A DNA stretch of 64,000 bases, taken from Nitrospirota bacterium (GTDB lineage: Bacteria; Nitrospirota; Thermodesulfovibrionia; Thermodesulfovibrionales; JdFR-88). Positions within the stretch are counted from its first letter, which is position 1. Every line of letters starts with the position of its first letter. The position numbers were made by a program, and so were the translations under genes. Location of the stretch: contig JAJYIR010000004.1 in NCBI GenBank assembly GCA_021789935.1, positions 62,001 through 126,000 on the forward strand. The letters run 5' to 3'. Below the pieces are notes generated by a model. That model worked only from the letters and a program-made list of their open reading frames with translations. It had not been told where the DNA came from and ran no database searches. This document shows positions 50,315-59,270 of the stretch, piece by piece.

Positions 50315-51760
50315 ATGGCATACAAGGACCTGAGAGAGTTCATAGGAGTGCTTGAGAAGCGCTCCCTGTTAAAAAGGATCTCCGCATCTGTCGATCCCGA
50401 ACTGGAGATAGCGGAAATAAACGACCGGGTAATCAAGGCGGGCGGCCCTGCGCTCATCTTCGAAAACCCGAAAGGCTCACGCATCCCCTGCGCGGTCAAC
50501 CTCTTTGGTTCCAGTGAGCGAATGGGGCTGGCCCTACAGGTGGGAAAAAACCTGGATGAGATAGGCGGCCGTATGCTGGAGTTCCTGGAGCCCGAAATAC
50601 CGGTAAACATAATAGAAAAACTGAAGGCCCTGCCCAAGCTTAAAAAGCTTGCCGACTTCATTCCGAAATACGTCAAAGGCGGCCCGTGCAAAGAGGTGGT
50701 CGTAAAGGAAAACCCCTCCCTGGATATTTTCCCCGTGCTAAAAACCTGGCCGCTCGACGGAGGCAGGTTCATAACCCTGCCGATGGTATTCACAAAGGAC
50801 CCGGAAACGGGAGAGAGGAACTGCGGCATGTACCGGATGCAGGTCTTCGACAGCAATACCACCGGCATGCACTGGCACCTGCATAAAGACGGGGCCAGGC
50901 ATTACAGGAAGGCCGCGGCCATGGGAGTGAGGCTGCCCGTTGCCGTTGCGATCGGCAGCGACCCGGCAACCCTTTATTCCTCAACGGCCCCGCTTCCGGA
51001 AGGGGTTGACGAGATGCTGCTGGCCGGATTTTTGCGCGGCTCCCCGGTGGATCTGACAAAGTGCGAAACCTCGGACCTGGAGGTCCCGGCGAACGCGGAG
51101 ATCGTGCTGGAGGGTTACTGCGACCCCGGAGAACAAAGGCTGGAAGGCCCCTTCGGCGACCATACCGGCTATTACAGCCTTGCCGATATGTACCCGGTGT
51201 TCCATGTTACCTGCATAACCATGCGCCGCGATCCCATATACACGGCGACCATAGTTGGCAAGCCCCCGATGGAAGACTGCTACATCGCCAAGGCCACAGA
51301 ACGCATATTCCTGCCGCTTATCAAAAAACAGCTCCCGGAAATAGTTGATATGAACCTGCCCATAGAGGGAGTGTTCCACAATATGGTCATCGTCTCGATA
51401 GACAAGCGATATCCAGGCCATGCCCGCAAGGTGATGTACGCCCTTTGGGGCCTGGGGCAACTGGGTTTCGTAAAGACGATTATTGTTATGGACAAATGGG
51501 TGAACGTGCAGGACCTGTCCGAGGTGCTATGGAGATTGGGTAACAATATGGACCCCAAGCGCGACGTGGTCATTGTGGAAGGCCCCCTTGATGTGCTGGA
51601 GCATGCCTCGCCACTGCCGGCTTACGGAGGCAAGATGGGGATTGACGCGACGAAAAAAACCCCCCAGGAAGGTTTTACCCGCCAGTGGCCGCCGGACATA
51701 GAGATGTCGCCGGAGGTGAAAAAGCTGGTGGACGGCAAATGGAAGGAATTAGGGCTCTGA
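50315..51760 (+). CDS. ubiD: UbiD family decarboxylase
   Basis: UbiD uses prenylated FMN to decarboxylate an aromatic acid. In menaquinone users it acts in ubiquinone-like or futalosine routes or on aromatic compounds. The 481-residue protein has VNLFGSSERMGLALQV, MYRMQVFDSNTTGMHWHLHKDGARH and the conserved GPFGDHTGYYS, with the acidic catalytic residues around the prFMN site. No ubiX is adjacent. Whether it serves quinone synthesis is inference. Confidence 0.92.
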   Translation: MAYKDLREFIGVLEKRSLLKRISASVDPELEIAEINDRVIKAGGPALIFENPKGSRIPCAVNLFGSSERMGLALQVGKNLDEIGGRMLEFLEPEIPVNIIEKLKALPKLKKLADFIPKYVKGGPCKEVVVKENPSLDIFPVLKTWPLDGGRFITLPMVFTKDPETGERNCGMYRMQVFDSNTTGMHWHLHKDGARHYRKAAAMGVRLPVAVAIGSDPATLYSSTAPLPEGVDEMLLAGFLRGSPVDLTKCETSDLEVPANAEIVLEGYCDPGEQRLEGPFGDHTGYYSLADMYPVFHVTCITMRRDPIYTATIVGKPPMEDCYIAKATERIFLPLIKKQLPEIVDMNLPIEGVFHNMVIVSIDKRYPGHARKVMYALWGLGQLGFVKTIIVMDKWVNVQDLSEVLWRLGNNMDPKRDVVIVEGPLDVLEHASPLPAYGGKMGIDATKKTPQEGFTRQWPPDIEMSPEVKKLVDGKWKELGL

Positions 51761-51862
51761 CCCGTCTCTTGATTTCGTCTCTCAAAATATAAATATACCA
51801 AAAAGCAAAAAAGACTGTCCGCTTGCAGTAACCCCGCGTCCCGACGGGACGCCATGCTACTT

Positions 51863-52624
51863 TCAACAGCTTCCGCCGTTGGTGGCCGGCTTACTCACGG
51901 AAAGGCTTTCATGGTCGAAATACGGGCATTTTCCGCGCCTGCATCCATGAGGATGCCTTGCGCTCCATAGGCATTTCGGCACCCTGTCCTGTACCGGCAG
52001 GGAAATGCCTGCGGCCTCTTTAAGGAAATCCGCAGCCACGCCAAGGCCGGCCAGCGTATATGCCTTGCAGCAGCTTGGTCCGGTCAGGCCAAGTATCTCC
52101 GAGGCGACCTTCGTTACGGCCTCCATTGTAAGCCTCTGTTCCATATCCTTGCCGCACTTTGAGCCATAGAGTATGGATATGCAGGCGCCTATGGCCGGCA
52201 CTACGCCGCAGACCCCGGTAAGACCGCAGTAGCCCCCGGCGGCCTGCCTTCCAAGCCGCCCAAAGGCCTCATCCAGGTCCTCATTGGTTATCCGTACCCG
52301 CCCCTGGTTTTTCAGGGCGGACATAAAAGCACCCGCAGCTATATAGGCATGCTCACAGCCAAGCATCGGCAGCACAGGTTGGCTGAACATGGCCATGGCT
52401 ATCCGCAGCGGGTCTGTTTCCAGAGTAAGGAGCGCCATCTCCCTGATCATTTTTTTTGCGTCCGCACCATGGCAGGAATCACATATGTAATGCCCGTCCG
52501 GGCAGACAATATTGGCGCTTTCCTTCCGGCCGCATACACCGCAGGCAAGCTCCCGGGAGGTGCTCACATATTGAAGCGGAACGCCGCAGATGGCACAGTT
52601 TTCGGTTTTTGCTTTCCCGGTCAT
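51863..52624 (-). CDS. Cysteine-rich DUF5714-family protein
   Basis: The 253-residue protein has an N-terminal zinc-ribbon-like region (CAICGVPLQY, CGVCGRKES, CPDGHYICDSCHG) and a cysteine-rich core (YCGLTGVCGVVPAIG, GPSCCKAYTLA) ending in HGCRRGKCPYF. It looks like a DUF5714 protein, a family without known function in anaerobes and archaea. ATG 52624 is chosen over the adjacent ATG 52627 because TATACT ends 6 bases before it. The many cysteines suggest metal or Fe-S binding. Confidence 0.8.
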   Translation of the reverse strand: MTGKAKTENCAICGVPLQYVSTSRELACGVCGRKESANIVCPDGHYICDSCHGADAKKMIREMALLTLETDPLRIAMAMFSQPVLPMLGCEHAYIAAGAFMSALKNQGRVRITNEDLDEAFGRLGRQAAGGYCGLTGVCGVVPAIGACISILYGSKCGKDMEQRLTMEAVTKVASEILGLTGPSCCKAYTLAGLGVAADFLKEAAGISLPVQDRVPKCLWSARHPHGCRRGKCPYFDHESLSVSKPATNGGSC

Positions 52625-52630
52625 CATTAA

Positions 52631-52636
52631 AGTATA
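52631..52636 (-). promoter_or_regulatory. Extended -10 box before the DUF5714 gene
   Basis: On the minus strand TGGTATACT is an extended -10 element (TGn plus TATACT) that ends 6 bases before ATG 52624, predicting a leaderless transcript. Confidence 0.45.
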
Positions 52637-52751
52637 CCAGATACCGCCTTGAAGACCGTTGCCCTTATCCCGGCTGAGTTTGTGCCCTTGCCTATTGCAA
52701 AAATGGGCAAAAGCGATGTATTTTATACGCGTGAGTGCCATGGGGGGGGAC

Positions 52752-53210
52752 ATGAAGAAAGTGCTTATAGTTGATGATGAGCCTACTATCCTGCTTAGCC
52801 TTTCCCACCTTTTGAGCAGCCCTGCAGTGTCGGTCATTACAACCGGCAAGATCGAGGAAGCCGAGGAGGCCCTCCTGGTGCACAAGATCGACCTCGTGAT
52901 AGCTGACATACGTCTTAGCGGCGTTTACGGGTTCGAGGGGCTGCATCTGCTGGAACATATAAAAAAGACCAGCCCTTCCCCTGAAGTGATAGTCATGACA
53001 GCCTACGGAACGCCGGAGATGAAAGAGGCGGCCTATGCCAAGGGCGCCTATCATTATTATGAAAAACCGCTTGATATAAACGACCTTTTGAAAAAGGCCG
53101 AGGCTTGCGGTATACCCATAGCCGATCCCCGGAAAAAAGGGAAGACCATCCACGCAGCGCATAACGAACTGAAGGAGACTGGCGGCATACAGGGCAGCTT
53201 CCCGTTTTAG
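52752..53210 (+). CDS. Response regulator, receiver domain with short C-terminal tail
   Basis: The 152-residue protein is a receiver (LIVDDEP, phospho-acceptor LVIADIRLSG, Thr in VMTAYG, Lys in YEKPL) with a 30-residue tail and no DNA-binding output. A G-rich ribosome site (GGGGGGG) precedes ATG 52752. It is convergent with the histidine kinase gene, its likely partner. Confidence 0.88.
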   Translation: MKKVLIVDDEPTILLSLSHLLSSPAVSVITTGKIEEAEEALLVHKIDLVIADIRLSGVYGFEGLHLLEHIKKTSPSPEVIVMTAYGTPEMKEAAYAKGAYHYYEKPLDINDLLKKAEACGIPIADPRKKGKTIHAAHNELKETGGIQGSFPF

Positions 53211-53266
53211 AGAGAATATTCCTTCTTTGTTTTAATTTGAGGTTTTTGGTTTTTTACCCAGGGATT

Positions 53267-53285
53267 CCGGCAGGTAGTCTGCCGG
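53267..53285. terminator. Hairpin between convergent regulator and kinase genes
   Basis: CCGGCAG (53267-53273) and CTGCCGG (53279-53285) form a perfect 7-bp stem with a GTAGT loop. A second weaker hairpin (AGGATT with AATCCT) lies about 12 bases further on. T-runs are poor, so termination is plausible but not sure. Confidence 0.35.
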
Positions 53286-53349
53286 GATTACCTGTAAAAG
53301 GATTGCGCTTAAATCCTGGAGAGCCTGATTTGAAGGCCGGGAAGCTTTT

Positions 53350-54774
53350 TTATTGATTTGAAGGCAGAGAGACGGTCACGGTCGTGCCCTCACCTGCGGC
53401 GCTTTTAATCTCCATTCGCCCCCCGTGGTCCTCCACGATTTTCCTGCATATAGGCAGCCCGAGCCCCGTACCCTCTTTTTTTGTGGTAAAAAAAGGATCG
53501 AATATCTTCTCCATGTCGGCCTCCGCTATCCCGTCCCCATCGTCCCGGAGCGTTATGACGGCCGTACCGTTTTTCCGCTCCGCCCTTATTTCCACCTGCC
53601 GGCAGGAGGCCCCTGCCGCGTTGTCAATGAGGTTTAAAAAAACCTGCCTCAACTTGTTGCCGTCCGCGTTTATCCTCATCGGGGCGGGACAGCTGAATGA
53701 GACTTTGGGCTGATAGCCATTCAGCCTGAGGCAATTTACAATGTCTTCGAAAAAAAAGTCCACGTCTATCGCGGCCAGCTCCAGCCTGGAGGGGCGGCTG
53801 TAGAAAAGCAGGTCCTCTATGAGGGCCTTCATCCTGGCTGTCTCCTTAAGCATGGCGCTTATAAGGCCCCTATGGCGCGGGGACGGCATCTCCCTTTCAA
53901 GTATCTGCCCTATGGCCTGTATGGCGAAAAGAGGGTTTCTTATCTCATGCGCCACTCCGGCCATGACCTTCCCCATGGACTCGAAATGCTGTTTTTTATT
54001 TATCTCCGCCCTGAGCCTCTTTATCTCGGTAAGGTCCCTGAAAACAACGATGGTCCCCTTCGCCCTGCCGTCATGGTCCCGGAGCTGGGAATTTGTGAAA
54101 CCGATGGGTTTTATCCTGCCGCTTTCCATTTTCACGCTTATCTCGCGGTTCAGGTTGGGAATGATCCTCTTCATATCTTCCATTCCCTCGTTTATGGCAT
54201 CTATTTGCCTGCCCCCGGCATCCCCGGGGGGCAGCTCGAGCATATCCAGCCCCGACTGGTTCATCCGCAGTACCTTCCCGTCCTCATCGAGCACGGCAAC
54301 ACCGCTGGCGGTGGAGTTGAATATGGCCTCGGAAAATTCCTTTTCGGCTGCGAGCGTGCGGTAATTAAGCTCAGACTCCGCAAGCATGTCGTTTTTCATT
54401 GAGAGCTCAGCCATCGGAACAAGCAGCATCCTTCTCACAATGAGCACAACCCCTCCGCAGGCCGCAAAGGCCGCATAAAAGGCAAGAAACAGCGTCGCCT
54501 CAGGCTGGTCGCCCGGTTTTACAACCGCGAGGAAGGAAAATGCAAGCACCCCGAAAGAAACAAAAATCCACGCAAGAAGCAGAATGACAAGCTTCATTTT
54601 CATTCCGGATGGCAGACTCACCCCTTTCTTTCCCGGGAAGAGGCCCGCACCCCTGCCCTCCAGGCAGTGCATTTGCGGAAGAGTATCAGCGCGGTGCGCA
54701 TATCCGGCCGGGGACGTCTCCAAATGCCGCCCCTGCCCAGCCTGCCGGATCTTATCGTTCTTGTTTTTTGGCAT
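53350..54774 (-). CDS. PAS-containing membrane histidine kinase
   Basis: The 474-residue protein has two TM helices near residues 60-110, a PAS domain (about 140-250: FSEAIFNSTASGVAVLDEDGKVLRMN), the H-box VMAGVAHEIRNPLFAI with phospho-His, and the ATPase boxes N (LRQVFLNLIDNAAGA), G1 (LRDDGDGIAE) and G2 (GTGLGLPICRKIVEDHGG). The N-terminal 57 residues are low in structure, so ATG 54603 is a possible start. It is convergent with the receiver gene. Confidence 0.9.
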   Translation of the reverse strand: MPKNKNDKIRQAGQGRHLETSPAGYAHRADTLPQMHCLEGRGAGLFPGKKGVSLPSGMKMKLVILLLAWIFVSFGVLAFSFLAVVKPGDQPEATLFLAFYAAFAACGGVVLIVRRMLLVPMAELSMKNDMLAESELNYRTLAAEKEFSEAIFNSTASGVAVLDEDGKVLRMNQSGLDMLELPPGDAGGRQIDAINEGMEDMKRIIPNLNREISVKMESGRIKPIGFTNSQLRDHDGRAKGTIVVFRDLTEIKRLRAEINKKQHFESMGKVMAGVAHEIRNPLFAIQAIGQILEREMPSPRHRGLISAMLKETARMKALIEDLLFYSRPSRLELAAIDVDFFFEDIVNCLRLNGYQPKVSFSCPAPMRINADGNKLRQVFLNLIDNAAGASCRQVEIRAERKNGTAVITLRDDGDGIAEADMEKIFDPFFTTKKEGTGLGLPICRKIVEDHGGRMEIKSAAGEGTTVTVSLPSNQ

Positions 54775-54851
54775 AAATTTTTTTGCTTTTTGCCCGGCGT
54801 ATTATATCAAAAAGGACAATAAAAATCGGTGAGGTCAGCTTACGGTTTTTT

Positions 54852-55928
54852 TTATGGAAAAATCTTCATCCCGCCTTTCCCCGGCTTCACTCCCGCAAAC
54901 CCCATTTTCCCGGCCGCTTCCCTCACCGAATAGGCCTTTTTGCTCATGCCTTCCCAGGGGTCGCCAAACCGCCTCAGACGCCCGAAGATATTTTTTATCG
55001 TATACCTGGAGGGGGAGAGCCTGAGCCTTAGGTCTTCCACTTCATGCCAGCCCACCGGCGCGGCAACCGGAGCGCCCGGTCTTGCGCGCACCGCATAAGG
55101 GGCCACCGCGGTCTGCGCGTATGCGTTGCGGTACGTATCTATAAATAGCCTTTCTCCCCTCTTCCGCTTCATGAACTCGGCCGTAAAATGCTCCGGGGAC
55201 ATCTCCGCGCAAAGCTCCGCGATACGGGCAGCGAAATCCCTCGTCTCCGCGAAATCGGCCCGCCCGTCCAGCGGGACCACCACATGCATCCCCCTGGAGC
55301 CGGTCGTCATGATAAAAGGCTCGATTCCTGCCTGCCGGAGCAGCTCCCTCAGTATCAGCGCCGCATACCGGACCGGCTCGAACCCGCCCCCGCCGCCCTC
55401 TACCCCGCTGCCCGGATCCAGGTCGAAAACCATCCTGTCCGGGTAACGGATTTTTTGTTTTTCTTTTTCTTCATCTTTTTCTTTATCGCCAGCGAGGCTC
55501 AGCCAAACGTGCGGTATGCATACCAGGTTCGCCAGATATATAAGGGTGGCCTTGTTGTCTATGGTTATCATGGCACCCGTTTTTTTTTGCTCTTCCGGTC
55601 TTTTTTGTTTTTTGTACCCGTCCGTTCCAGTTTCTTTGCCTGCTCTCCCCCCTTCTAGGTCCACTTCCACCCGGTTTATCCATTCGGGGAAGTAGGAGGG
55701 CGCTTCCTTCTGATAAAATTTATCCTCCTCCGACCCCTCGGGAAACCTGTGCAAGGTGATGGCCCTGCCCTTTATAAGGGGCAGCATAACGGGCGCGATC
55801 CGGTTGTAGTACTCAATGAACTGCCCTTTTGTTATACCCGATTCAGGGAAAAGGACTTTTCCCAGGTTGGTAAGCTCAACCTCATGCCCCTCGATATTTA
55901 CTGTTTGCGCACGGCGCCCGCCGCCCAT
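54852..55928 (-). CDS. ligD: LigD-type polymerase (primase-polymerase) domain protein
   Basis: The 358-residue protein matches the polymerase domain of LigD, which fills gaps in non-homologous end joining. It has ITKGQFIEYYNRIAPVMLP, the catalytic VFDLDPGSG (two Asp), GSRGMHVVVPL, and LFIDTYRN with the third acidic residue and TAVAPYAVRARPGAPV. Two Lys/Glu-rich insertions (near residues 100-125 and 150-165) are unusual. ATG 55928 is chosen from the start of homology, and it overlaps the ligase gene by 31 bases. Confidence 0.92.
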   Translation of the reverse strand: MGGGRRAQTVNIEGHEVELTNLGKVLFPESGITKGQFIEYYNRIAPVMLPLIKGRAITLHRFPEGSEEDKFYQKEAPSYFPEWINRVEVDLEGGRAGKETGTDGYKKQKRPEEQKKTGAMITIDNKATLIYLANLVCIPHVWLSLAGDKEKDEEKEKQKIRYPDRMVFDLDPGSGVEGGGGGFEPVRYAALILRELLRQAGIEPFIMTTGSRGMHVVVPLDGRADFAETRDFAARIAELCAEMSPEHFTAEFMKRKRGERLFIDTYRNAYAQTAVAPYAVRARPGAPVAAPVGWHEVEDLRLRLSPSRYTIKNIFGRLRRFGDPWEGMSKKAYSVREAAGKMGFAGVKPGKGGMKIFP

Positions 55929-56983
55929 GGCGTCTCCTTCCGGACTTCCTCCGGCCTCTTGTCGTATCTTAGCCCCTTGAAACTGGGATGCCTCAGCAGA
56001 CCGTCCCTCGTCCATTCGCTAAAGGCAATCTCGCACACCAGGCGAGGCCGGACCCAATGGACGCCTTTTTGGAGGGCCATGACGCTTGCGGCCGTAAGCG
56101 GCGAGGTGTCCGTTGCCAGAGTGCTCAGTTTTCCGTAAAGGTCTTTCTTTGTGCGCTCATCAAACCCCGTGCCCACCTTGCCGCAATATGCAAGACTGCC
56201 ACCCTCGTAATAACCTAAAAGGAGCGCGCCAAAGAGCGCCCATGACCTGCCCTTTCCGCAAGGGCGCTTCCCTGAAGAATCCGTATAGCCGCAGATAATG
56301 AACTCCTGAGATGCCGCGCACTTGAACTTTTGCCAGTCGGAGGATCGCCTCTGGACATAAGGCGATTGGGCACGCTTCGCCATTATCCCCTCCATGCCCT
56401 TGCGGCACTGCCTCCTGAAAAGGGCCTGTCCGTCCATGGAGTGCCCGGTGTAGAGGAGGAGCCCGCCCCAGGAAAACGTGTTTTTGAGCATTCCCTTTCT
56501 GATCCACAAGGGGAGCGCCATCAGGTCCCGGCCTTCCATATACAGCAGATCGAAGATGTAATAAAACACCTTTATGCCGCTGTGGAGAGATTTTTGGGGA
56601 TCGGATATCTGCATCCGGGGCTGGAGCTGCTCAAAACTTGGCCGGCCTTTTTTGAAAGAGACGACCTCCCCGTCGACTATGAAATCTTTTGCCGGCTGTT
56701 CAAGCAGCACGGGAAGGAGTTCAGGATAATTGCCGTTTAGGTTTTTGCCGTTTCTTGAGAGAAGCCTTACAACCCCTCCCTTCCTCAATGAGATGCAGCG
56801 CTGCCCGTCGAGTTTGGGCTCAAATAGCCATCCTTCAAGTTTTTCAGCCGGCGGGGCCTTGGTTCCCGCAAGCACGGAAAGCATGGGGGAAAGATTTGCG
56901 GGCTGCGGCCTTTGGACCATCTTTCGAACGGCATCTTCGAATGCGGGCATCTTCCCGGCAGCCTTCTCAAATGCGGATTTCAT
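55898..56983 (-). CDS. ligD: ATP-dependent DNA ligase (LigD ligase domain)
   Basis: The 361-residue ligase has motif I EPKLDGQR with the adenylated Lys, motif IV-like EGIMAKRA and a C-terminal OB domain (WVRPRLVCEIAFSEWTRDG, LRHPSFKGLR), as in LigD. It is separate from the polymerase but overlaps it. No phosphoesterase domain is fused, and no Ku gene lies in the window. Together with the polymerase it should give a split NHEJ system. Confidence 0.93.
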   Translation of the reverse strand: MKSAFEKAAGKMPAFEDAVRKMVQRPQPANLSPMLSVLAGTKAPPAEKLEGWLFEPKLDGQRCISLRKGGVVRLLSRNGKNLNGNYPELLPVLLEQPAKDFIVDGEVVSFKKGRPSFEQLQPRMQISDPQKSLHSGIKVFYYIFDLLYMEGRDLMALPLWIRKGMLKNTFSWGGLLLYTGHSMDGQALFRRQCRKGMEGIMAKRAQSPYVQRRSSDWQKFKCAASQEFIICGYTDSSGKRPCGKGRSWALFGALLLGYYEGGSLAYCGKVGTGFDERTKKDLYGKLSTLATDTSPLTAASVMALQKGVHWVRPRLVCEIAFSEWTRDGLLRHPSFKGLRYDKRPEEVRKETPWAAGAVRKQ

Positions 56984-56998
56984 TATTGTTTTTTCTGA

Positions 56999-58177
56999 TT
57001 AACCTGAATGTCCCTTGTTCTCTTCCTTCTCTTCGAGCGCCTTTTTTAATTCAAGGAACCTCAAGAGGCCGGTCTTTGTTATGAGTCCCACGAAACGCCC
57101 CCCTTCCATCACCAGGAGCCTTCCGTCTTGTCTCATCCGCCCGAACGCTTCGGTAAGCGGGGTATCGGGCGAAATGATAAACTTGCCGCTGAAGGGGGTC
57201 ATGACCTCCCGCACCGTCCTTGTGGGAAGACCGCTTTCCGGCACCCCCAGGACATCGGATATCGAGACGATTCCCACCGGGGCTTCTCCCTCGAACACCG
57301 GGAACCCCTTGTAACCGTAATGGAGGAAATAATTCGTTATCAGCTTGTCCAGGGGCTCATCAGGCCGCACCTTCACTACGTCATGGACCATTATGTCGCC
57401 TACCCGGGCAGTCTCCAGCATATGCCTGAGAATAAGATCTTTGTAACCGCTTTGGGCGACGCTCCTGAGGAATATGCCTATGAATACAAGCCACATCCCC
57501 CCTATGAGCGCACCTGCAAGCACCTGCAAGCCGCCCCAGATTATCAGGAACACGGCAAATATCTTCCCTATGTCCGAGACAAGCTTGGTGGCCTTATAGA
57601 TAGACCCCTTTTTGGCCCAGTAGACGGCCCTCAACACCCTGCCTCCGTCAAGCGGGAAACCCGGTATCAGGTTGAAGACACCCAGGGCAGCATTTACGAG
57701 CGCAAGATACGCAAAGACAGCCGTGACGATCGGCCGCGCGAACTGCCCGGCCAGCAGACTTATCACATAAAAAAGACCCGCCAGCACAAAACTGCTCGCG
57801 GGGCCTGCGGCGGCTATCCTGAGCTCGCTGGCCGGGTCCTTTGCCTCATCGCCCAGCTGTGAAACGCCGCCGAATATAAAAAGGGTTATGGAAGGCACTG
57901 ATAGCCCGTGGTGAATGGCCACCAGGGAGTGCGCGATCTCATGCGCCAGCACGGAGGCGAAAAAAAGGAGTGTGGCCGCAAGCCCGGCAACCCAGTAGGC
58001 TGTAACGCTTTCCCTGGGGAAGGCATGCGGGAAATAGCCTGCCGAAAGACTCCACATTATGAGAAAAAAAATTATGAACCAGGAAAAATCTATCGCTATC
58101 TGGATGCCTGCGATACGGAAGAGCTTTATTCCGCCGGGTTGGCTCTTCCCTTTTCCTGGAGGCGAGTTTTCAGCCAT
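56999..58177 (-). CDS. Site-2 protease-type M50 metallopeptidase with CBS domains
   Basis: The 392-residue membrane protein has HEIAHSLVA (HExxH zinc motif) near residue 80, NLIPGFPLDGGRV with the third zinc ligand, about six TM helices, and two CBS domains (from about 255 to 370: VGDIMVHDVVKVRPDEPLD and VREVMTPFSGKF). It is the SpoIVFB/RIP-like family, acting in intramembrane cleavage. CBS domains may sense adenosyl ligands. TATAAT on the minus strand at 58206-58211 and an AGGAAGGGGG ribosome site precede it. Confidence 0.92.
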   Translation of the reverse strand: MAENSPPGKGKSQPGGIKLFRIAGIQIAIDFSWFIIFFLIMWSLSAGYFPHAFPRESVTAYWVAGLAATLLFFASVLAHEIAHSLVAIHHGLSVPSITLFIFGGVSQLGDEAKDPASELRIAAAGPASSFVLAGLFYVISLLAGQFARPIVTAVFAYLALVNAALGVFNLIPGFPLDGGRVLRAVYWAKKGSIYKATKLVSDIGKIFAVFLIIWGGLQVLAGALIGGMWLVFIGIFLRSVAQSGYKDLILRHMLETARVGDIMVHDVVKVRPDEPLDKLITNYFLHYGYKGFPVFEGEAPVGIVSISDVLGVPESGLPTRTVREVMTPFSGKFIISPDTPLTEAFGRMRQDGRLLVMEGGRFVGLITKTGLLRFLELKKALEEKEENKGHSG

Positions 58178-58344
58178 AAGGTCTATTACCCCCTTCCTTA
58201 ATTAGATTATAGGGCAGATGAGAGGGCGTGCATATCCGTAATGAGCACCCGCCGGCAGGGCGCTTCGATATTGGCAACCCTGCCCCGGGCTTTGAATAAC
58301 CAGGCCCAGACTTTGAAAAACCGGGTTTTGATAGGCCGGTTTTT

Positions 58345-58373
58345 TTGACAACACCTGCTTATTCTGTTATTTT
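58345..58373 (+). promoter_or_regulatory. Predicted leaderless promoter of the gsp operon
   Basis: A perfect TTGACA (58345-58350) and TATTTT (58368-58373) are spaced by 17 bases. The -10 box ends 5 bases before ATG 58379. Confidence 0.65.
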
Positions 58374-58378
58374 AAGGG

Positions 58379-59254
58379 ATGACCGCAAGCGTAATCGGCA
58401 ATAAAAAGCTTGTTACGGCAGCCAATTTCCTCCTTGCGGGCCTGCTTGCCATAACCTGTATTTTCCTTATCAGGGATTTCATATCGTTTAAACTGGCCGG
58501 CAAGGCCCTTCAGGCAACCGTAACAGCCGTCTCCAGAGCGCCCCTGGCGGGACCAAGGCCTGGCCTGCTCTATTATTCGGCTGTTACGAAGGACAATATA
58601 TTTGGTTTTCCCCCGATGGACCTGAGGCCCCTTACCGCCTCCTCCGCGCAAACGCCGCCCGCCTCGATAAACCTTATAGGCACCGTTTCGGGGGCGGAGG
58701 GTTTTGCTGTGGTGCTCAGGGACTCAAAAGAAGAGCTTTACAAGGCAGGCCAGATGATACCGGGGGTCGGATACCTGAAGTCCATCAGGAAGGATTCTGT
58801 TGATATCAAGGCCGCCCAGGGGGGCGGCGACCTCAACCTCCAGATCAGAAACTTTGCCAGCATCGAGAACGCCCCCGGCCCGTCCGGGCGGATGGCCCAG
58901 CCCCCGCAGGGCGGGTTCGTAAGAAGTGCCGGGCAGGACTCCTACGTCCTCAATAAAAGCGCGGTGGCCGACGCCATACGGAACCCTACAAAAATACTGG
59001 CGGACGCACGCATGCTGCCCAATATGGTGAACGGCAGGCAGAAAGGGTTCGTCATGAGAGAGATAAAACCGGGCGGGCTGTTCAACTCCCTCGGATTGCA
59101 GAATGGGGACGTCCTTCTTCGGGTGAACAACAATGAAATCAATGGCCCGGACATGGCCCTGAGGGCCTTTACCGCACTCAGGGGACTGGACAGGGTGGAC
59201 CTGGACATAATCCGTGGCGGCCAGAAACTAACGCTTACATACCAGATAAAGTAG
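58379..59254 (+). CDS. gspC: Type II secretion protein C (PDZ-containing)
   Basis: GspC is the inner-membrane clamp that links the secretin to the cytoplasmic platform. The 291-residue protein has one N-terminal TM helix, a homology region (about 45-150: NIFGFPPMDLRPL, INLIGTVSGAEGFAVV) and a C-terminal PDZ-like domain (about 215-290: VMREIKPGGLFNSLGLQNGDVLLRVNNNEING). It heads the gsp operon. Confidence 0.92.
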   Translation: MTASVIGNKKLVTAANFLLAGLLAITCIFLIRDFISFKLAGKALQATVTAVSRAPLAGPRPGLLYYSAVTKDNIFGFPPMDLRPLTASSAQTPPASINLIGTVSGAEGFAVVLRDSKEELYKAGQMIPGVGYLKSIRKDSVDIKAAQGGGDLNLQIRNFASIENAPGPSGRMAQPPQGGFVRSAGQDSYVLNKSAVADAIRNPTKILADARMLPNMVNGRQKGFVMREIKPGGLFNSLGLQNGDVLLRVNNNEINGPDMALRAFTALRGLDRVDLDIIRGGQKLTLTYQIK

Positions 59255-59270
59255 AATAACAAAGGACCAA

